A stretch of DNA of 64,000 nt from Saccharum officinarum (GCA_020631735.1 CM036221.1:10831381-10895380), one strand, 5' to 3'; positions 33,101 to 42,752 are shown, counted from the stretch's first letter. Translations and numbers: made by a program. The notes: generated by a model not told the origin, from the sequence alone.

Positions 33101-35107
33101 GTAGTATTACCAGCTTAGCAAATGACATTGAGTCGATCACTTGCTTAATAACATCAACCGGAAGATAATGCCGTGAGGTGTCTGCAATACATGCGATAAA
33201 CGCAAGATTTCACACTTTATGTTTTGTTTCTTGTTGATAACTCAGTGTGATTTTAGTACAAGCATTAAGCTACATTTTTACCTAGGAGCAGCCCACGAAA
33301 AGCAAAGCGGGGCTCATCTTGAATATGCCATGGGGCATTGCGCACTTCAACATTTTTGGTGTCATAGTTGAAAACGCAAAGTTGACTGAATGTCTGCCAA
33401 TCAATTAAACAAGTAATGTTTATGTGCATGCCCCAAAATCTTAAAACATCATAATTTAAGTATTAACTAGCTCTTCAGAGATCATGCAAAACATGTTTAC
33501 AATCAGCAGAATTAAAAGTAAAAAGCCGATTAAAATTTCAAAACAAAAAGGTGTCATTTGCACACTCAGTTCGTACCTCCAGTCCACGAATAGCTCCATA
33601 TATTGTGTTTGCCTACAAGTACAGGTAAAGTACGGCTTCAGTTACAACATCGAAGCACATAAAAGTGAAAGCTAAATAACTCTGCAAACCAAGCATATGC
33701 TTGGTAAAAAAAAAGATATCAATACAAATGCAAGTATGTCAGCATGTGTGCACTTAATCATAGGGATAGTGAATATGGATAAGGAAGGCAACTTTCACTG
33801 AGGGCCTGTTTAGATACCCAAAATGAGCCAAAAAATTTTGCATAGTAACTGTCACATCGAATCTTTGGACGTATGCATGGAGCATTAAATGTAGGTAAAA
33901 AAAATAACTAATTGCACAGTTTGTCTGTAAATGTCGAGATGAATCTTTTGAGCCTAGTTAGTATATGGTTAGAAAAATTTTGCCAAATAACAACGAAAAG
34001 TGCTACAGGAACTTTTCCCCCAAAAATTTTCACATCTAAACACGCCCTGAAATCATGCCCTGAAGACTACTTGCACAAGATATTAAGTGGTTGGTATGCC
34101 AGTGATGCTTAATAGTTTATCTCAACTGCCTTACAAACTTCAATCACTAACCATTATTTAGTCCATTCTGATTAAGAAAACTATAACAACTAGAACAATT
34201 CCAGGTTTCCAGTGAAAAGCACCAACAACGCAAAGGAGTAACATCCGAAAAGAATGGAGAACTAGTAACTGTACAGTCAACTCTAAAAGCCACAACAATT
34301 CGCAGGCGATCGAGAAGGCATGGAGCACAGCTGCACCGAATCGAACAAAGTCTACAGAGCAGAACCGTGGGGGAAGAGGCCAGACGAGCAGACCTCAATG
34401 ATTGCTCCTCCGACGATGGAATTGACGCCGCCGGCCGCCCCCACGTAGATGGCGTAGCTCTCGTCCACCCCCAGCGCCAACTACATACATACACGGAACC
34501 AAAAAAAAACGTCAGACCCACCCGTGCACTCAGTGGCGAAGCTAGACCAAACTAGAAGGGGGTGCCTTTCTCTTATAGGTGTGAAAATTTAATGCACAAC
34601 CATGGTGAAAATTTGTTCCTGATAGTGGTTTTTCAAATTTTTGTGGGTGCCTGGGCACCCACAACCTCTAACGTAGCTTCGCCCCTGCGTGCACTGACTG
34701 ACTGACTCAGACGAAAGCAGCCAGCCAGCAAGCTACACTACGCACCGTGTCGTTGGCGACTTGGCGGAGTTAACGGCGACGGTGAGCCTGGTGACGTCGT
34801 ACCGCGCCCCGCGCGCGCGCGCGGCGTGCGCCCATGGCGCGAACACGAGCCCCCGGTACCGCTGGAACGCCTCGGCCACGGCCGGGGATCGGCCGCCGGG
34901 GCCCTGCGGGTCGAGCGCAAGGTCCGGGTCCACCGTCAGGGTCCGGGACCCGGACGAGACGCTCTTGGGCAGCGGCCATAGGTAGACGGGCTCTCCGGAG
35001 GAGGTCGCGTTCGCGGCAGGCGACGCGTGGCGCCGCGCGCCGGCGGCGGCGCCGGCGAGGAGTAGGAGGAGGGCGGAGAGGAGGGAAGCGGGGAGGTTGG
35101 GGGGCAT
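22359..35107 (-). CDS. HEXO1: Beta-N-acetylhexosaminidase (GH20), HEXO1 type, 15 exons
   Basis: Exons (minus strand): 35107-34742 (or 34746), 34480-34394, 33612-33577, 33393-33282, 33181-33111, 33024-32894, 32776-32760, 32426-32378, 30133-30033, 23872-23813, 23379-23346, 23246-23148, 23063-23004, 22877-22627, 22534-22359. All junctions are GT-AG and phases agree, giving about 549 residues, normal for the family. The start has a hydrophobic signal peptide (ASLLSALLLLLAGAAAG), then the GH20 N-terminal domain (YLWPLPKS) and the catalytic barrel (GLLLDTSRHYLP, NVLHWHI). The catalytic pair is in HLGGDE (exon 10) and the protein ends PDSCFVQ. It releases terminal GlcNAc/GalNAc from N-glycans; Arabidopsis HEXO1 is vacuolar. 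Exon 1 carries 8 nt more than expected before the usual donor ACG, GTGCGT; frame is kept only with the donor 4 nt further on (TGC, GTAGTG). Intron 9 (6.16 kb) holds a full Gypsy element and intron 8 a solo LTR. Confidence 0.95.
24401..24814 (-). repeat. 3' LTR of the Gypsy element
   Basis: 414 bp, TGTTA...TAACA. Differs from the other LTR by cttaggtcg/ctttggtcg and by caatagga/caataaga. The gag-pol frame runs about 50 bp into it. Confidence 0.96.
24766..29466 (-). pseudogene. Gypsy gag-pol polyprotein with one in-frame amber stop
   Basis: The frame begins at the ATG at 29466, three bases beyond the primer-binding site (it is also open upstream through the LTR). Order: gag; zinc knuckle CYNCDEPYVQGHKC (about 28205-28250); protease with LLDSGSTHNF; reverse transcriptase with LDLRSGYHQV, MPFGLTNAPATF and VFFDDIL; RNase H with FFVDCDASG; integrase with its HHCC finger and DFVEGLP, SDRDPVF and HPQTDGQSE; and a C-terminal chromodomain-like segment (VLIQWMHLPEADATWEP). 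A single TAG (26491-26493) interrupts the frame in RNase H, between ELIGLV and AVRHW; no other break is seen over about 1,570 codons. The chromodomain places it among plant chromoviruses. It would be inactive unless the stop is read through or complemented. Confidence 0.92.
29469..29480 (-). other. Gypsy primer-binding site (initiator Met tRNA)
   Basis: On the minus strand the LTR end is followed after three bases by TGGTATCAGAG, complementary to the 3' end of initiator tRNA-Met, the usual plant Ty3/Gypsy primer. Confidence 0.9.
29484..29897 (-). repeat. 5' LTR of the Gypsy element
   Basis: 414 bp, TGTTA...TAACA, followed by the host triplet-plus GTATT target duplication. Supplies the promoter of the element on the minus strand, the same direction as HEXO1 transcription. 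Confidence 0.96.
30141..30166. repeat. (CA)13 microsatellite next to the HEXO1 exon 9 acceptor
   Basis: Thirteen CA units lie a few bases upstream (in transcript sense, as GTGTGT) of the CAG acceptor at 30134-30136. The tract stands in for a normal pyrimidine tract. Confidence 0.95.
30551..30982. mobile_element. Tandemly duplicated Helitron-like 3' end
   Basis: Two units of about 215 bp (30551-30765 and 30766-30979) are near-identical. Each ends in the GC-rich hairpin ccgcggcaacgcgcgggg plus tattcacc; the second is followed by CTAG and T, the Helitron signature. The 5' end was not located; upstream DNA to about 30330 may belong to it. It lies in intron 8 of HEXO1. Confidence 0.65.
31355..31768 (-). 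mobile_element. Solo LTR of the same Gypsy family in HEXO1 intron 8
   Basis: 414 bp, TGTTA...TAACA, nearly identical to the LTRs of the full element (one difference from the 24401 LTR noticed, gcttaaagg for gcttgaagg). Perfect 5-bp target duplication CAACA (31350-31354 and 31769-31773). It therefore inserted independently as a complete element and then lost its interior by LTR-LTR recombination. It is about 1.2 kb upstream of exon 9. Confidence 0.97.
31990..32230. repeat. Repeated gactaatcacgattaatcg motifs in intron 8
   Basis: Words like cggacgactaatcacgatta recur several times (about 32050-32185), and related gactagtcacgattagtcat words occur at 30410-30470 on the other side of the Helitron-like block and solo LTR. 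This suggests the two arms of one older transposon that was later invaded. Family not assigned. Confidence 0.45.
33802..34047. mobile_element. PIF/Harbinger-like MITE in HEXO1 intron 2, TSD TGA
   Basis: Termini gggcctgtttagata and atctaaacacgccc are inverted repeats, flanked by TGA on both sides. The core shares cgaatctttggacgtatgca with the copies at 12633 and 19611. Confidence 0.85.
34531..34687. mobile_element. hAT-type MITE in HEXO1 intron 1, perfect 8-bp TSD
   Basis: 157 bp with ends cagtggcgaagcta and tagcttcgcccctg (13 of 14 match as inverted repeats) and a perfect 8-bp target duplication CGTGCACT (34523-34530, 34688-34695). It sits in intron 1, within about 60 bp of the exon 1 donor. 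Its ends resemble the left end at 54448 of the large hAT element (cagggccgtacctacg). Confidence 0.92.
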
Positions 35108-35192
35108 TTTGGGAAGGTTGGGGTAGAATTTTAATGTGCTGACGGAGTGATGGTTTTCAGTGATTTGGATACGAGAGAGAATCGCGGGGATC

Positions 35193-35202
35193 AAATTTAT
35201 AG
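35193..35202 (-). promoter_or_regulatory. Probable TATA box of HEXO1
   Basis: CTATAAATTT on the minus strand, about 86 bp upstream of the ATG at 35107, an appropriate distance for a plant core promoter. A Stowaway element begins only about 45 bp further upstream. Confidence 0.6.
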
Positions 35203-35245
35203 ACTCGAGCGTTTTTCGTAGAGGTCCTCAATGTTTTCTCATATA

Positions 35246-35853
35246 CTCCCTCCGTCCATTTATCGGCAACGTTTAAGCCTCCCGCACCAAGACCAAGGAG
35301 ACCTCTCCGTTCGGTGCTTTCCATTTAATCGCAGCTGTAAACTTAGGCTCCGTTTGGTTTGAGTACGTTAAAGTTTAACTTCTATCACATCAATATTTTT
35401 TTAAATGCATGGAGTATTAAATGTAGACTAATTGCACGTCGGTATAGATTAGGAGTAATTTACGAGACGAATCTATTAAGTCTAATTAGTCTAAGATTGA
35501 AAACTTTTTATCAAATAAGACGAAAGTGCTACAGTGTTTGTTAAACTTTAACTTCTCCAACCAAACACCCCTTAATTATCTGGCACCGTTTGGCTTTCCC
35601 AACGTAAGCGTGCTAAACGGTGGGAACGTTTCGTGAAGGCTAACAGAGGGAAGGGAGGGCAACTGGAGTACGGCACCATTTCGTGAAGGCTAACGGAGGG
35701 CAACAGGAGAACGGCACTGCATCAAGTGTCACGCTTCCTACGAGGAGCTGTGAGCGCCTGGGACGAGGTGAAACCGTGGTCCTGGCTTAAACGACGCCGA
35801 CTCTTGGAAAAATATTTTTTGCTCAGATGATGCCGATTAATGGACGGAGGGAG
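35246..35853. mobile_element. Stowaway (Tc1/Mariner) MITE in the HEXO1 promoter, containing a nested MITE
   Basis: Ends CTCCCTCCGTCCATTTATCGG and ccgattaatggacggaggga with TA duplications outside, the standard Stowaway signature. It is 608 bp long, far above the usual size, partly because a Tourist-like element (35346-35571) is inserted in it. It lies directly upstream of the HEXO1 TATA box. Confidence 0.9.
35346..35571. mobile_element. Tourist/PIF-Harbinger MITE nested in the Stowaway element, TSD TTA
   Basis: Begins ggctccgtttggtttg, ends ccaaccaaacacccc, flanked by TTA on both sides. Same family, opposite orientation, as 43629-43859 and 52648-52877 (shared ttaaagtttaac and gctacagtgtttg). 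Confidence 0.9.
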
Positions 35854-35965
35854 TATTGCCATATTGTTTAGGTCGCATTACCCCATTGGAGTGGACACTT
35901 TGGAGTGAAGTGCTAATGTATGTTAAAAGAAGGTTTGATCATGTTCTAAAAGTAGAACCTCCTTA

Positions 35966-36626
35966 GGCTGTCTCTAACAAGGAGAGGCATAGACATTTTG
36001 CATCGTGCACAATGCTTTTGGGTTGAGAAATCGCTCTCCAACGGAGAACCCAAACAGAAGACGCATTTTGTGTGGCTGCCGATCCGGAACGCAAATATGC
36101 GTCGCCGAGAGAGGCGACCCAAAGCGCTGGCGCCCGTCTTGGTGGGCCCGTCGGGGTGGAGCAGACGACGACAGCGAGGTGGAGGTCGCGTCCGCGAGCC
36201 GCCAGTGGAGGACGCGTCAGCGAGCCACCGGTGGAGTGGGGGCCGCGAGCCGCCATGGAGGCCGCGTCCGCGCCGCCGTCCGCTCGCGCCGTGGAGGCCG
36301 CGTCCGCGCCGCCGGTGTTGCCGGTGGAGCCACTGGATCCGCGCCTGGATCTCGGGCTGCAGTGGCGACGGGAGGAGCAGAGGGACGAGGGAGGTGGTGC
36401 GGTGGGGAGGCGCTGTGCTCCGGCGGCTTCGAGCTCCGGCGATTTCGGCGGCTTCGAGCTCCGGCGATTTCGGCGACTTCGAGCTCCGGCGGGGTAGCGA
36501 CGACGAGAGCGGAGGAATGGGTACGCTGTTGGAGAAGGTAGCTATTGGGTGCCGCTCTCCCTTACTGTGCATCACCCAAATCAAAGGATGGGTATCGCGT
36601 TTGGGTCTCCACGGTTGGAGATAGTC
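35966..36626. mobile_element. Non-autonomous PIF/Harbinger-like element carrying GC-rich gene-like DNA
   Basis: Ends ggctgtctctaacaaggaga and tctccacggttggagatagtc are imperfect inverted repeats; TTA flanks both. Between AT-balanced subterminal arms lies a strongly GC-rich core (about 36100-36500), open in several frames, with tandem copies of gagctccggcgatttcggcg. The core looks like captured gene sequence, but I do not recognise a protein. Confidence 0.65.
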
Positions 36627-36629
36627 TTA

Positions 36630-37263
36630 CACCAAGTTGTTTGTTTAAGATCCAAAACCTGCCGGTTTACACAGTTGTTTGCTTGAGGACCTAGAGCGAG
36701 CCTTTAAAAATTATAGCATTTATGTAAGTGCAAGGACACCATGTAGACCGGCGGTCAAGGCAGAGCAAGCCACGTGTCTTTTCCTACTCTTGGTGGTCCT
36801 GCGCTCCAAATTATAAGACGTTTTAGGTTTTTTTAAAGTATTGTTTTTATTATGTATCTATAGATAGTGTATACGAATATATTTAAGTGCATGTTAAAAG
36901 TTATGCATATAGGAAAAAATCTTAGAATTCATAACGGAGAGAGAACCTCCTAGAGGTTGTTAGCGAAGGTCACCACGATTTGGATCCATCACAATGGCTT
37001 AATAGTCACAAGCATGAGACGAGTAGATCCAAAGGGGACTAATAAATGCAATCTTTGCACACTATGGCAGGGGATATCGTACATAATGTTAGTCTAAACA
37101 TTAAACAACTGATTACCCATAAATAACGGACCATACGATCATTGTAAAAGAGGCAAATGGTGTTTAAGCAGACTAGATTGCCGTTCGAAGGGACACGGTT
37201 GGCCATCCTACAACGTTTATTAAAGCGGGCCGAACCACCATTTAGGGAGGGGGGAGACCAATT
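36630..37263. other. Intergenic DNA, nothing recognisable
   Basis: AT-rich unique-looking sequence without terminal repeats or coding signal. Confidence 0.4.
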
Positions 37264-37402
37264 TAGGCCTTATTTGGATACGCATATATTCATATCAATC
37301 CACATGTATGTAAGTGGATTGGAGTGAAATTAAACTAAATTTCATTCCAATCCACTCCGACACATATAGATTGAAGTTGACACACATGCATCAAACAAGG
37401 CC
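37264..37402. mobile_element. Short MITE with ggccttatttgga termini
   Basis: Begins ggccttatttggatacg and ends ...gcatcaaacaaggcc, imperfect inverted repeats. The interior is itself an inverted repeat (atccacatgtatg... against ...gacacatatagatt; ccaatccact twice in opposite sense). About 139 bp. Target duplication unclear. Confidence 0.65.
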
Positions 37403-37524
37403 ATAGTACCAACGACGGAGGTATATACGTCGGGGTTTGTTTGCTACTAACTTGGTATGGAACATGGGTTCATACAGTGCAGCATGTGTAACAAACTAAC
37501 AAAGTTGGCTCGTACCGTACAGGG

Positions 37525-38035
37525 GACGTGGAGTGCAAAACTGCAAATACAGAACGTGTAAGACTACCCGCACTCATGGACCTCTATATTCATCCTCTAT
37601 ACGTCCTAGTTCGTAAGATTCTCTTCTCTATACTCAATTCTCCCGCACACATTCATCCTCTATATCATCATCTATCCACTCTATCCACTGTGGGACTCAC
37701 TTGTCACTTTATTTAAATATATCCATGTGTGCATCTAGTTTTGAAGGATTTATTGAGACGAATTTAATGGTGCAATCGAAAATTAATTTAAATTTTTGGT
37801 TCGTGAGTTATAGCATTTTTTTTCTTTGTTTAGCTAGTGGGACCGCCACTATAGAGTATAGAGTAAGCACTGTACCACTCTAAATATAGAGTGAGAGAAA
37901 GGATAGAGTATCATTTTAGAGTACCCAGTACAGTAGTTTTTACTCTATATTCATACTTTAAAGCTTTAAAGTATCGTTTTAGAGTACCCACTGCAGCTAC
38001 TAAGCGATTTTCTGTGTACGTGCAAACTATAGCTG
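37525..38035. repeat. Unassigned repeat with tttagagtaccca motifs
   Basis: cattttagagtacccagtac and cgttttagagtacccactgc occur about 66 bp apart, with a palindrome tactttaaagctttaaagta between them. The region from 37525 has ctatattcatcctctat twice. It looks like an old element; its ends are unclear. Confidence 0.45.
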
Positions 38036-38249
38036 CGACTGCTACGTGCAGATGCAGATGCAGATGCAGTACGCAACGACGCAACGGAGCGCGCGCGTGG
38101 GACCCCACCTGGCAGGCACGGAACTTTTAATAAGGTTGTGACTGTGACCACCTGTGCCGTCGCTTGGCTGCTGCAAATTGTCATCATATATATACGGGGT
38201 ACATACTACATTTCGTTTGTCCCTGTCTGGGCCGTGCAGTACAAACCAA

Positions 38250-38490
38250 GCCCTTGTTTGGATTGAAGAAAATTTCAACCCGATGAATAGTACCACTTTC
38301 GTCTTATTTGGCAAATATTATCCAATCATGGACCAACTAGGCTCAAAAGATTCATCTCGTGATTTCCAACTAAACTGTGTAATTAGTTATTTTTTTACCT
38401 ACATTTAATACTCCATGCAAGCGGTTAAAAATTGATGTGATGAAGAGAAAGTAAAAAAACTTGGAACTTTGAGGCAAACTAAATAAGGCG
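38250..38490. mobile_element. PIF/Harbinger-like MITE, TSD CAA
   Basis: Begins gcccttgtttggattg and ends ggcaaactaaataaggcg, flanked by CAA on both sides. Core cgaatagtaccactttcgtc and aactaggctcaaaagattca match the reverse sense of the family at 33802. Confidence 0.8.
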
Positions 38491-39445
38491 CAAGGTTGGT
38501 TTGTGCGTGCATCCTTTGGAGTGAAGACCTTCTCTACTCTAGCTTAGCTAGAGTGGACAGACCAGACCATGATAGGCAGGTGACCTGCAGCTGTCCAGAT
38601 TGTACTCTAACGAGTGTTGATTTAGAAGAAGATACTTTACTCTTCTTACATAATACTATATATACTAGTGTGCACATCAAGACGTGCTAGTTTAGTACAG
38701 TACTTAGCATTAAAAAAAAAGTAGCGTGCGCCAACATGCACGCATTCCGGCTAGGAATTCATCCTGAGAACCGTTCTCTGGCAAACGAACGGGCCCCAAG
38801 GAAAGGTCCAAACAGGCCCGCACGCCACGAGACGAGGTATATACTATAGTTTAACACTTATATTGTTACGGCACAAATAATCTGTTATAAGCACCATTTT
38901 ACCAGTTTGCTTCTTTGTACATACGTGTATTAAAACCTCACATTTGTATTGTACCTCACGAGAATCCAAATCTATTTGGTTCAATATCTGCTTGATCTGA
39001 TCATATGGACATTCTTGCTATCCTCTTGCATTTGTACTGCATGCTGCTCCCAGGCCAGGATTGTGTACTTGGTTTTGTCATCGTCAACCAAATATAATTG
39101 TACTATACTGACCGGGAAAAAATCCATATTGCCTGTTTTGGAAGTGAAAGATATAGAACATATGCAGCCGATGGGAAATAATAAATCAAACCAACCTAAA
39201 CCCTGCTATGTGAACTATCAACCGTGATAATGCACAATGTACGTGACACGCACATACATAGCTCAACCTGCTTTCCCTACGTTTATTGTCGGTTTTTATG
39301 GTTTCAGCCAAACAACTGATAAAATGCCTATCATAATTGTCTAATCTTCACCCTTTTGGGACACTATTGTTCTCATTCTAAAATTTACATGTTTTCTCCA
39401 TTGAATCCATTTTTTTTCTTATATATTTCACCAACTACTACTTGT
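38491..39445. other. Intergenic DNA, nothing recognisable
   Basis: AT-rich sequence with no supported gene or element. Confidence 0.4.
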
Positions 39446-40060
39446 CAGGTTGCTGTAAAGCGCGCTGTCTGGACTGAAGATCTAGCTGACAAACATCCAT
39501 TTCCATTTGACTCTGCAGGAGAACAGCTCGTCCCAGGCTACTTGTTACAGTTGATGAGTCCGTGAAACAGCAACAACAATTGGCAAATTGCTAGCTCCCT
39601 TCAAATGGACAAAGCCACATGATACTAGAAGATGCAACATTAAACTGTGAAGCATCTTTGAAGACTTCAGACGATCTGTTACAACAGGATTGTGAATCCA
39701 ATAACGAATCCTTGCATGGAATGGATATCAAGGACCAACCAGGAGTCAGACTTGGATCTACGTACAAGCATTGAAGATGACAAATTATTCATTAGCAATG
39801 AAAATTTACATAGACCAGGTTCGCCAGTATCACTTGTTTTTGAAGATACTAGAGCTCCAGATTCCTTTGCAGAGTAATGCGAGGTTCAACTTGGCGATAC
39901 TAGAGCTCCAGATTGCTTTGCAGAGCAATGCGAGGTATCTTCAGACCATTCCTGCCTGCCTCATGTATTGATTCTCAGTTGACTATATGGATGTTGATAC
40001 TGAAGCTGGCGCAGAAGTTGAGAGATGACCTGTCTTAGATGATTCAGTTGGAAGGCACCT
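39446..40060 (+). pseudogene. Possible fragment of an unidentified gene
   Basis: After a CAG acceptor-like site (39446-39448) the plus strand reads VAVKRAVWTEDLADKHPF and continues to a stop at 39563-39565. Further along (39692-39877) another open piece contains SIEDDKLFISNENLHRPGSP. Composition is more exon-like than the surroundings, and a 47-bp unit (gatactagagctccagatt to caatgcgaggt) is duplicated at 39843 and 39894. I do not recognise the family. Start, introns and strand support are weak. Confidence 0.3.
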
Positions 40061-40444
40061 CCCAACTGAATGGGATGTCAGGAGAACCCAAACCATCATT
40101 TTCCTCTGGTTTTTTTACAACTCTTGCAGCAGTAAAAAAAATTAATAATAATAAGACAAGCACAGAGAGAGACGATAATTAACCACCACAATAATAATAA
40201 TTAACAAAAGCGTGCATGAGAGATCGTATTCATCTCCGAAGTAGTGGCAGTTTAAATGTTCAATGACGGGACCTCTTCTTGTCTAATACCCTGACCTGAC
40301 TTGATGACGCTAAGACTACCGACCGACGCACAGCAGCAGCAAGCCGACGACGACGACCACTCTCTTTATTAAGCATGACCTGACGACGATGACGACACCG
40401 AGACTCTCCTAACTCTCCTCCCCGTGAGGCGTGGGCGTCCGGCT
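40061..40444. other. 3' flank and probable 3'UTR of the cupin gene
   Basis: Lies directly after the cupin stop codon on the minus strand. It contains an ataataata-rich patch (40140-40200) but nothing coding that I can support. Confidence 0.45.
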
Positions 40445-42752
40445 TCAGTTGGAGCTGGGAGGCGCGAAGAAGATCTCCGAGTCGAGCCTCTTGGACCGGA
40501 ACAGCTGCTCCATCTCCGGCGTGGTGTTGAACGACGCCTGCAGCACCTCCGCCGAGATGGCCTTCCACACCGACGTCTTCCCCGCCAGGTGGCTGAAGAT
40601 CGGGCTGCAATTGCAAGCAAGCAAACATTCAATCAGTTCCATTCCAATTCGCAGGCGACGCAACATCTAGATCAACGATACAAGAAACGACGCAACAATG
40701 CTCCCACTTACTTGGGGGTGGTGATGATGGAGAACCACTCCATCCCGGACGCGTCGGCGATCTTGGAGACGACGTGGAACCGAGGCACGATGAAGAGCAC
40801 CCCACCCTCAGCGCGGGTCTCCAGGACGCGCTTCCCGTCAGGCCCGACCACCTGGACCCGCCCGCTGCCGCGCACGATGTACGTGACCTGGTACGCCGAG
40901 TCGCACGAGAAGCCCGGGGAGCACATGGAGTGCCCGTCGATGCGGACAAGGTCGGCGCCCAGCCCGACGTCCTTCACCAGCGGCAGGTTCGCCGTGTTGA
41001 GCACCACCACGCGGCCGCCGCCGGGGATGTCCACGTCCAGCGGCGCCTCCAGGCAGTTGAGCGCCATGCCCTCGCGGTCCTTGGCCGAGCCCGCCGGCAG
41101 CGTGGCGGAGGTCTTGACGATCCCGGAGGCCGGCTGGCTCGACACCAGCTTCGCGGCGTCGGACTCCGGCAGGTCCCACGCGCGGGACACGAACTCCGTG
41201 CTGAAGCCCGTGAAGATGCCCGTGGAGCCGGTGAGCTGGAAGTTCGTGAACTGGCCCTGCTTGTGGCCCTTGGAGGTGTCGCCGAGGAACAGGATGGTCA
41301 GGTTGGACGACGCGGTGGGGGCGTTGTGCCACCATGTCAGGACGCCGAAGGGGAGAGCGAGGGCGTCGCCTTCCTTCACGGCCACCACCTTCTCCTTGGT
41401 CGCCTCAGGCAGGACGATGCCGCAGGTGCCAGTGCCTGTTCAAGCATCAGATCAGATATACTATGTATCAATCAGAACCAGAGAATATGAGGAATTCATT
41501 CACTGCAAAGAAGGGTTTACAAAACAGAGAAATTGAGATGCCATTGGAAAATTCAACTACAGCGATGCAATTGGAAACTACAGCTCGATCACGACCCCTA
41601 CTTAAACTAAGACTTCACGATCATCAACCGATTTTTTTCTATAAAAGATTAATTCACAACAGTAGACCATGAAATTCGAGATCTCATTAGCGAATATAAT
41701 CCATGAGATTAGATTATAACAAAGCAGCTACAAAGTGATGCCATCGCATTCGCATGATGATAAAACTGTGAACATGCATGACTCAATCAGGAATTCATTC
41801 ACTGCAATGAAGGGTTTTCAGAACAGAGAACAGCTAATCAAGCTAGTATAGACAAACTAGCACAACGAATTAGTGAGATGGCATTGGAAAAAGTCAACTG
41901 CAGCGCGATCACGACCCCTACTTCTTAAAAAAAATCACGATCAATCAAACTAAGTAACGACTTGCCACGACAGCAGACCATTCAATTCGAAATTTTCTAA
42001 ACAAATTAATTCGAGATCTGATGCACGAATATAACAAACTGATGCCATCTCAATGGTGATAAAATTGAGAACAGGAATGACTGAATTCTCTTCTCCATAG
42101 TACGTTACCAATCTGAAACCCACAACCATGCAAACCAAATTGGAACATCCAACCACGTCGACATCACAGTTTAGTTCACAAACTAGATGATGTCCACCCC
42201 CTGACCCCCACCACCCCAGGATTCCAAACTAAAACAGAGGGATCCGATGCACGGATGTAATGTCAAAATTACGAACACATGATTGGAAAATTAAGAAACA
42301 CATGATTGCAAAATTAAGAACGAGCGAGTAATGCGGTAACACATTACTTTTCAACTAGTGACACATCCCACCACCACTTCCTCCCAATCTAATCTAACTT
42401 GTCCAAACAAATTCAAATCCAATCGCAACACGAGGTAGTCGATCATACGGTACCTTGGAGGTAAGAGCAACATACTGAACCTGCCCTGCCCTGCTGCTGT
42501 AAGTCCGCTGTAAGAGGTAAGAGCAGAGGAGGAGGCGATCGATCATACGGTACCTTGGAGGACGTATGCGACCTTGGCGGAGTCGGAGTAGCTGGGCAGC
42601 GCGAGGCCACCGGCGGCGAGAGAGAGCTTGGCGGCACCGATGGAGGCGACGCCGAGCATGGGCAGGTCGGCGGGGCTCCACTCGTAGTAGGCGCCGCCGC
42701 CGCCGCCGTACGCCTTCCGGGGCTGCTTGGGGGTCAGATCCACCGCCGCCAT
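40445..42752 (-). CDS. Bicupin, 11S-globulin/legumin-like protein
   Basis: Three exons on the minus strand: 42752-42554, 41435-40712 and 40604-40445, all GT-AG with agreeing phases, giving 360 residues. Exon 1 encodes MAAVDLTPKQPRKAY and the start of the first beta-barrel. Exon 2 covers most of both cupin domains: GTCGIVLPEA and PFGVLTWWHN in the first; VRIDGHSMCSPGFS, YQVTYIVRGSGRVQVV and FIVPRFHVV in the second. Exon 3 ends EIFFAPPSSN. It resembles the plant proteins often called glutelin type-A 3-like or cupin-family At1g07750/At2g28680 (356 residues, from memory), which lack a signal peptide and are not classical storage proteins. Biochemical role is unknown. A TATA box lies 82 bp upstream of the ATG. 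Confidence 0.93.
42441..42561 (-). repeat. Duplicated splice-donor sequence of cupin exon 1
   Basis: The 21-bp word gatcatacggtaccttggagg, which on the minus strand contains the end of exon 1 and its donor (CAAG, GTACCG), occurs at 42541-42561 and again at 42441-42461, 100 bp into the intron. Between them lie several ctgtaag/gaggtaag words. The copy may act as a decoy or alternative donor. Confidence 0.85.

Noticed and set aside
34742..34746. HEXO1 as a pseudogene because of the frame shift at the exon 1 donor
   Set aside because: A GT donor 4 nt downstream restores the frame and all other fourteen exons are intact, so a functional gene is at least as likely; transcript data are needed.
36005..36624. 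Overlapping long open frames in the GC-rich core at 36 kb
   Set aside because: Open in nearly every frame because of high GC; located between transposon-like termini. Kept as a mobile element, not as a gene.
40774..41490. Long plus-strand frames opposite the cupin exon 2
   Set aside because: Antisense shadows of a GC-rich exon with strong third-position G/C; no recognisable protein.
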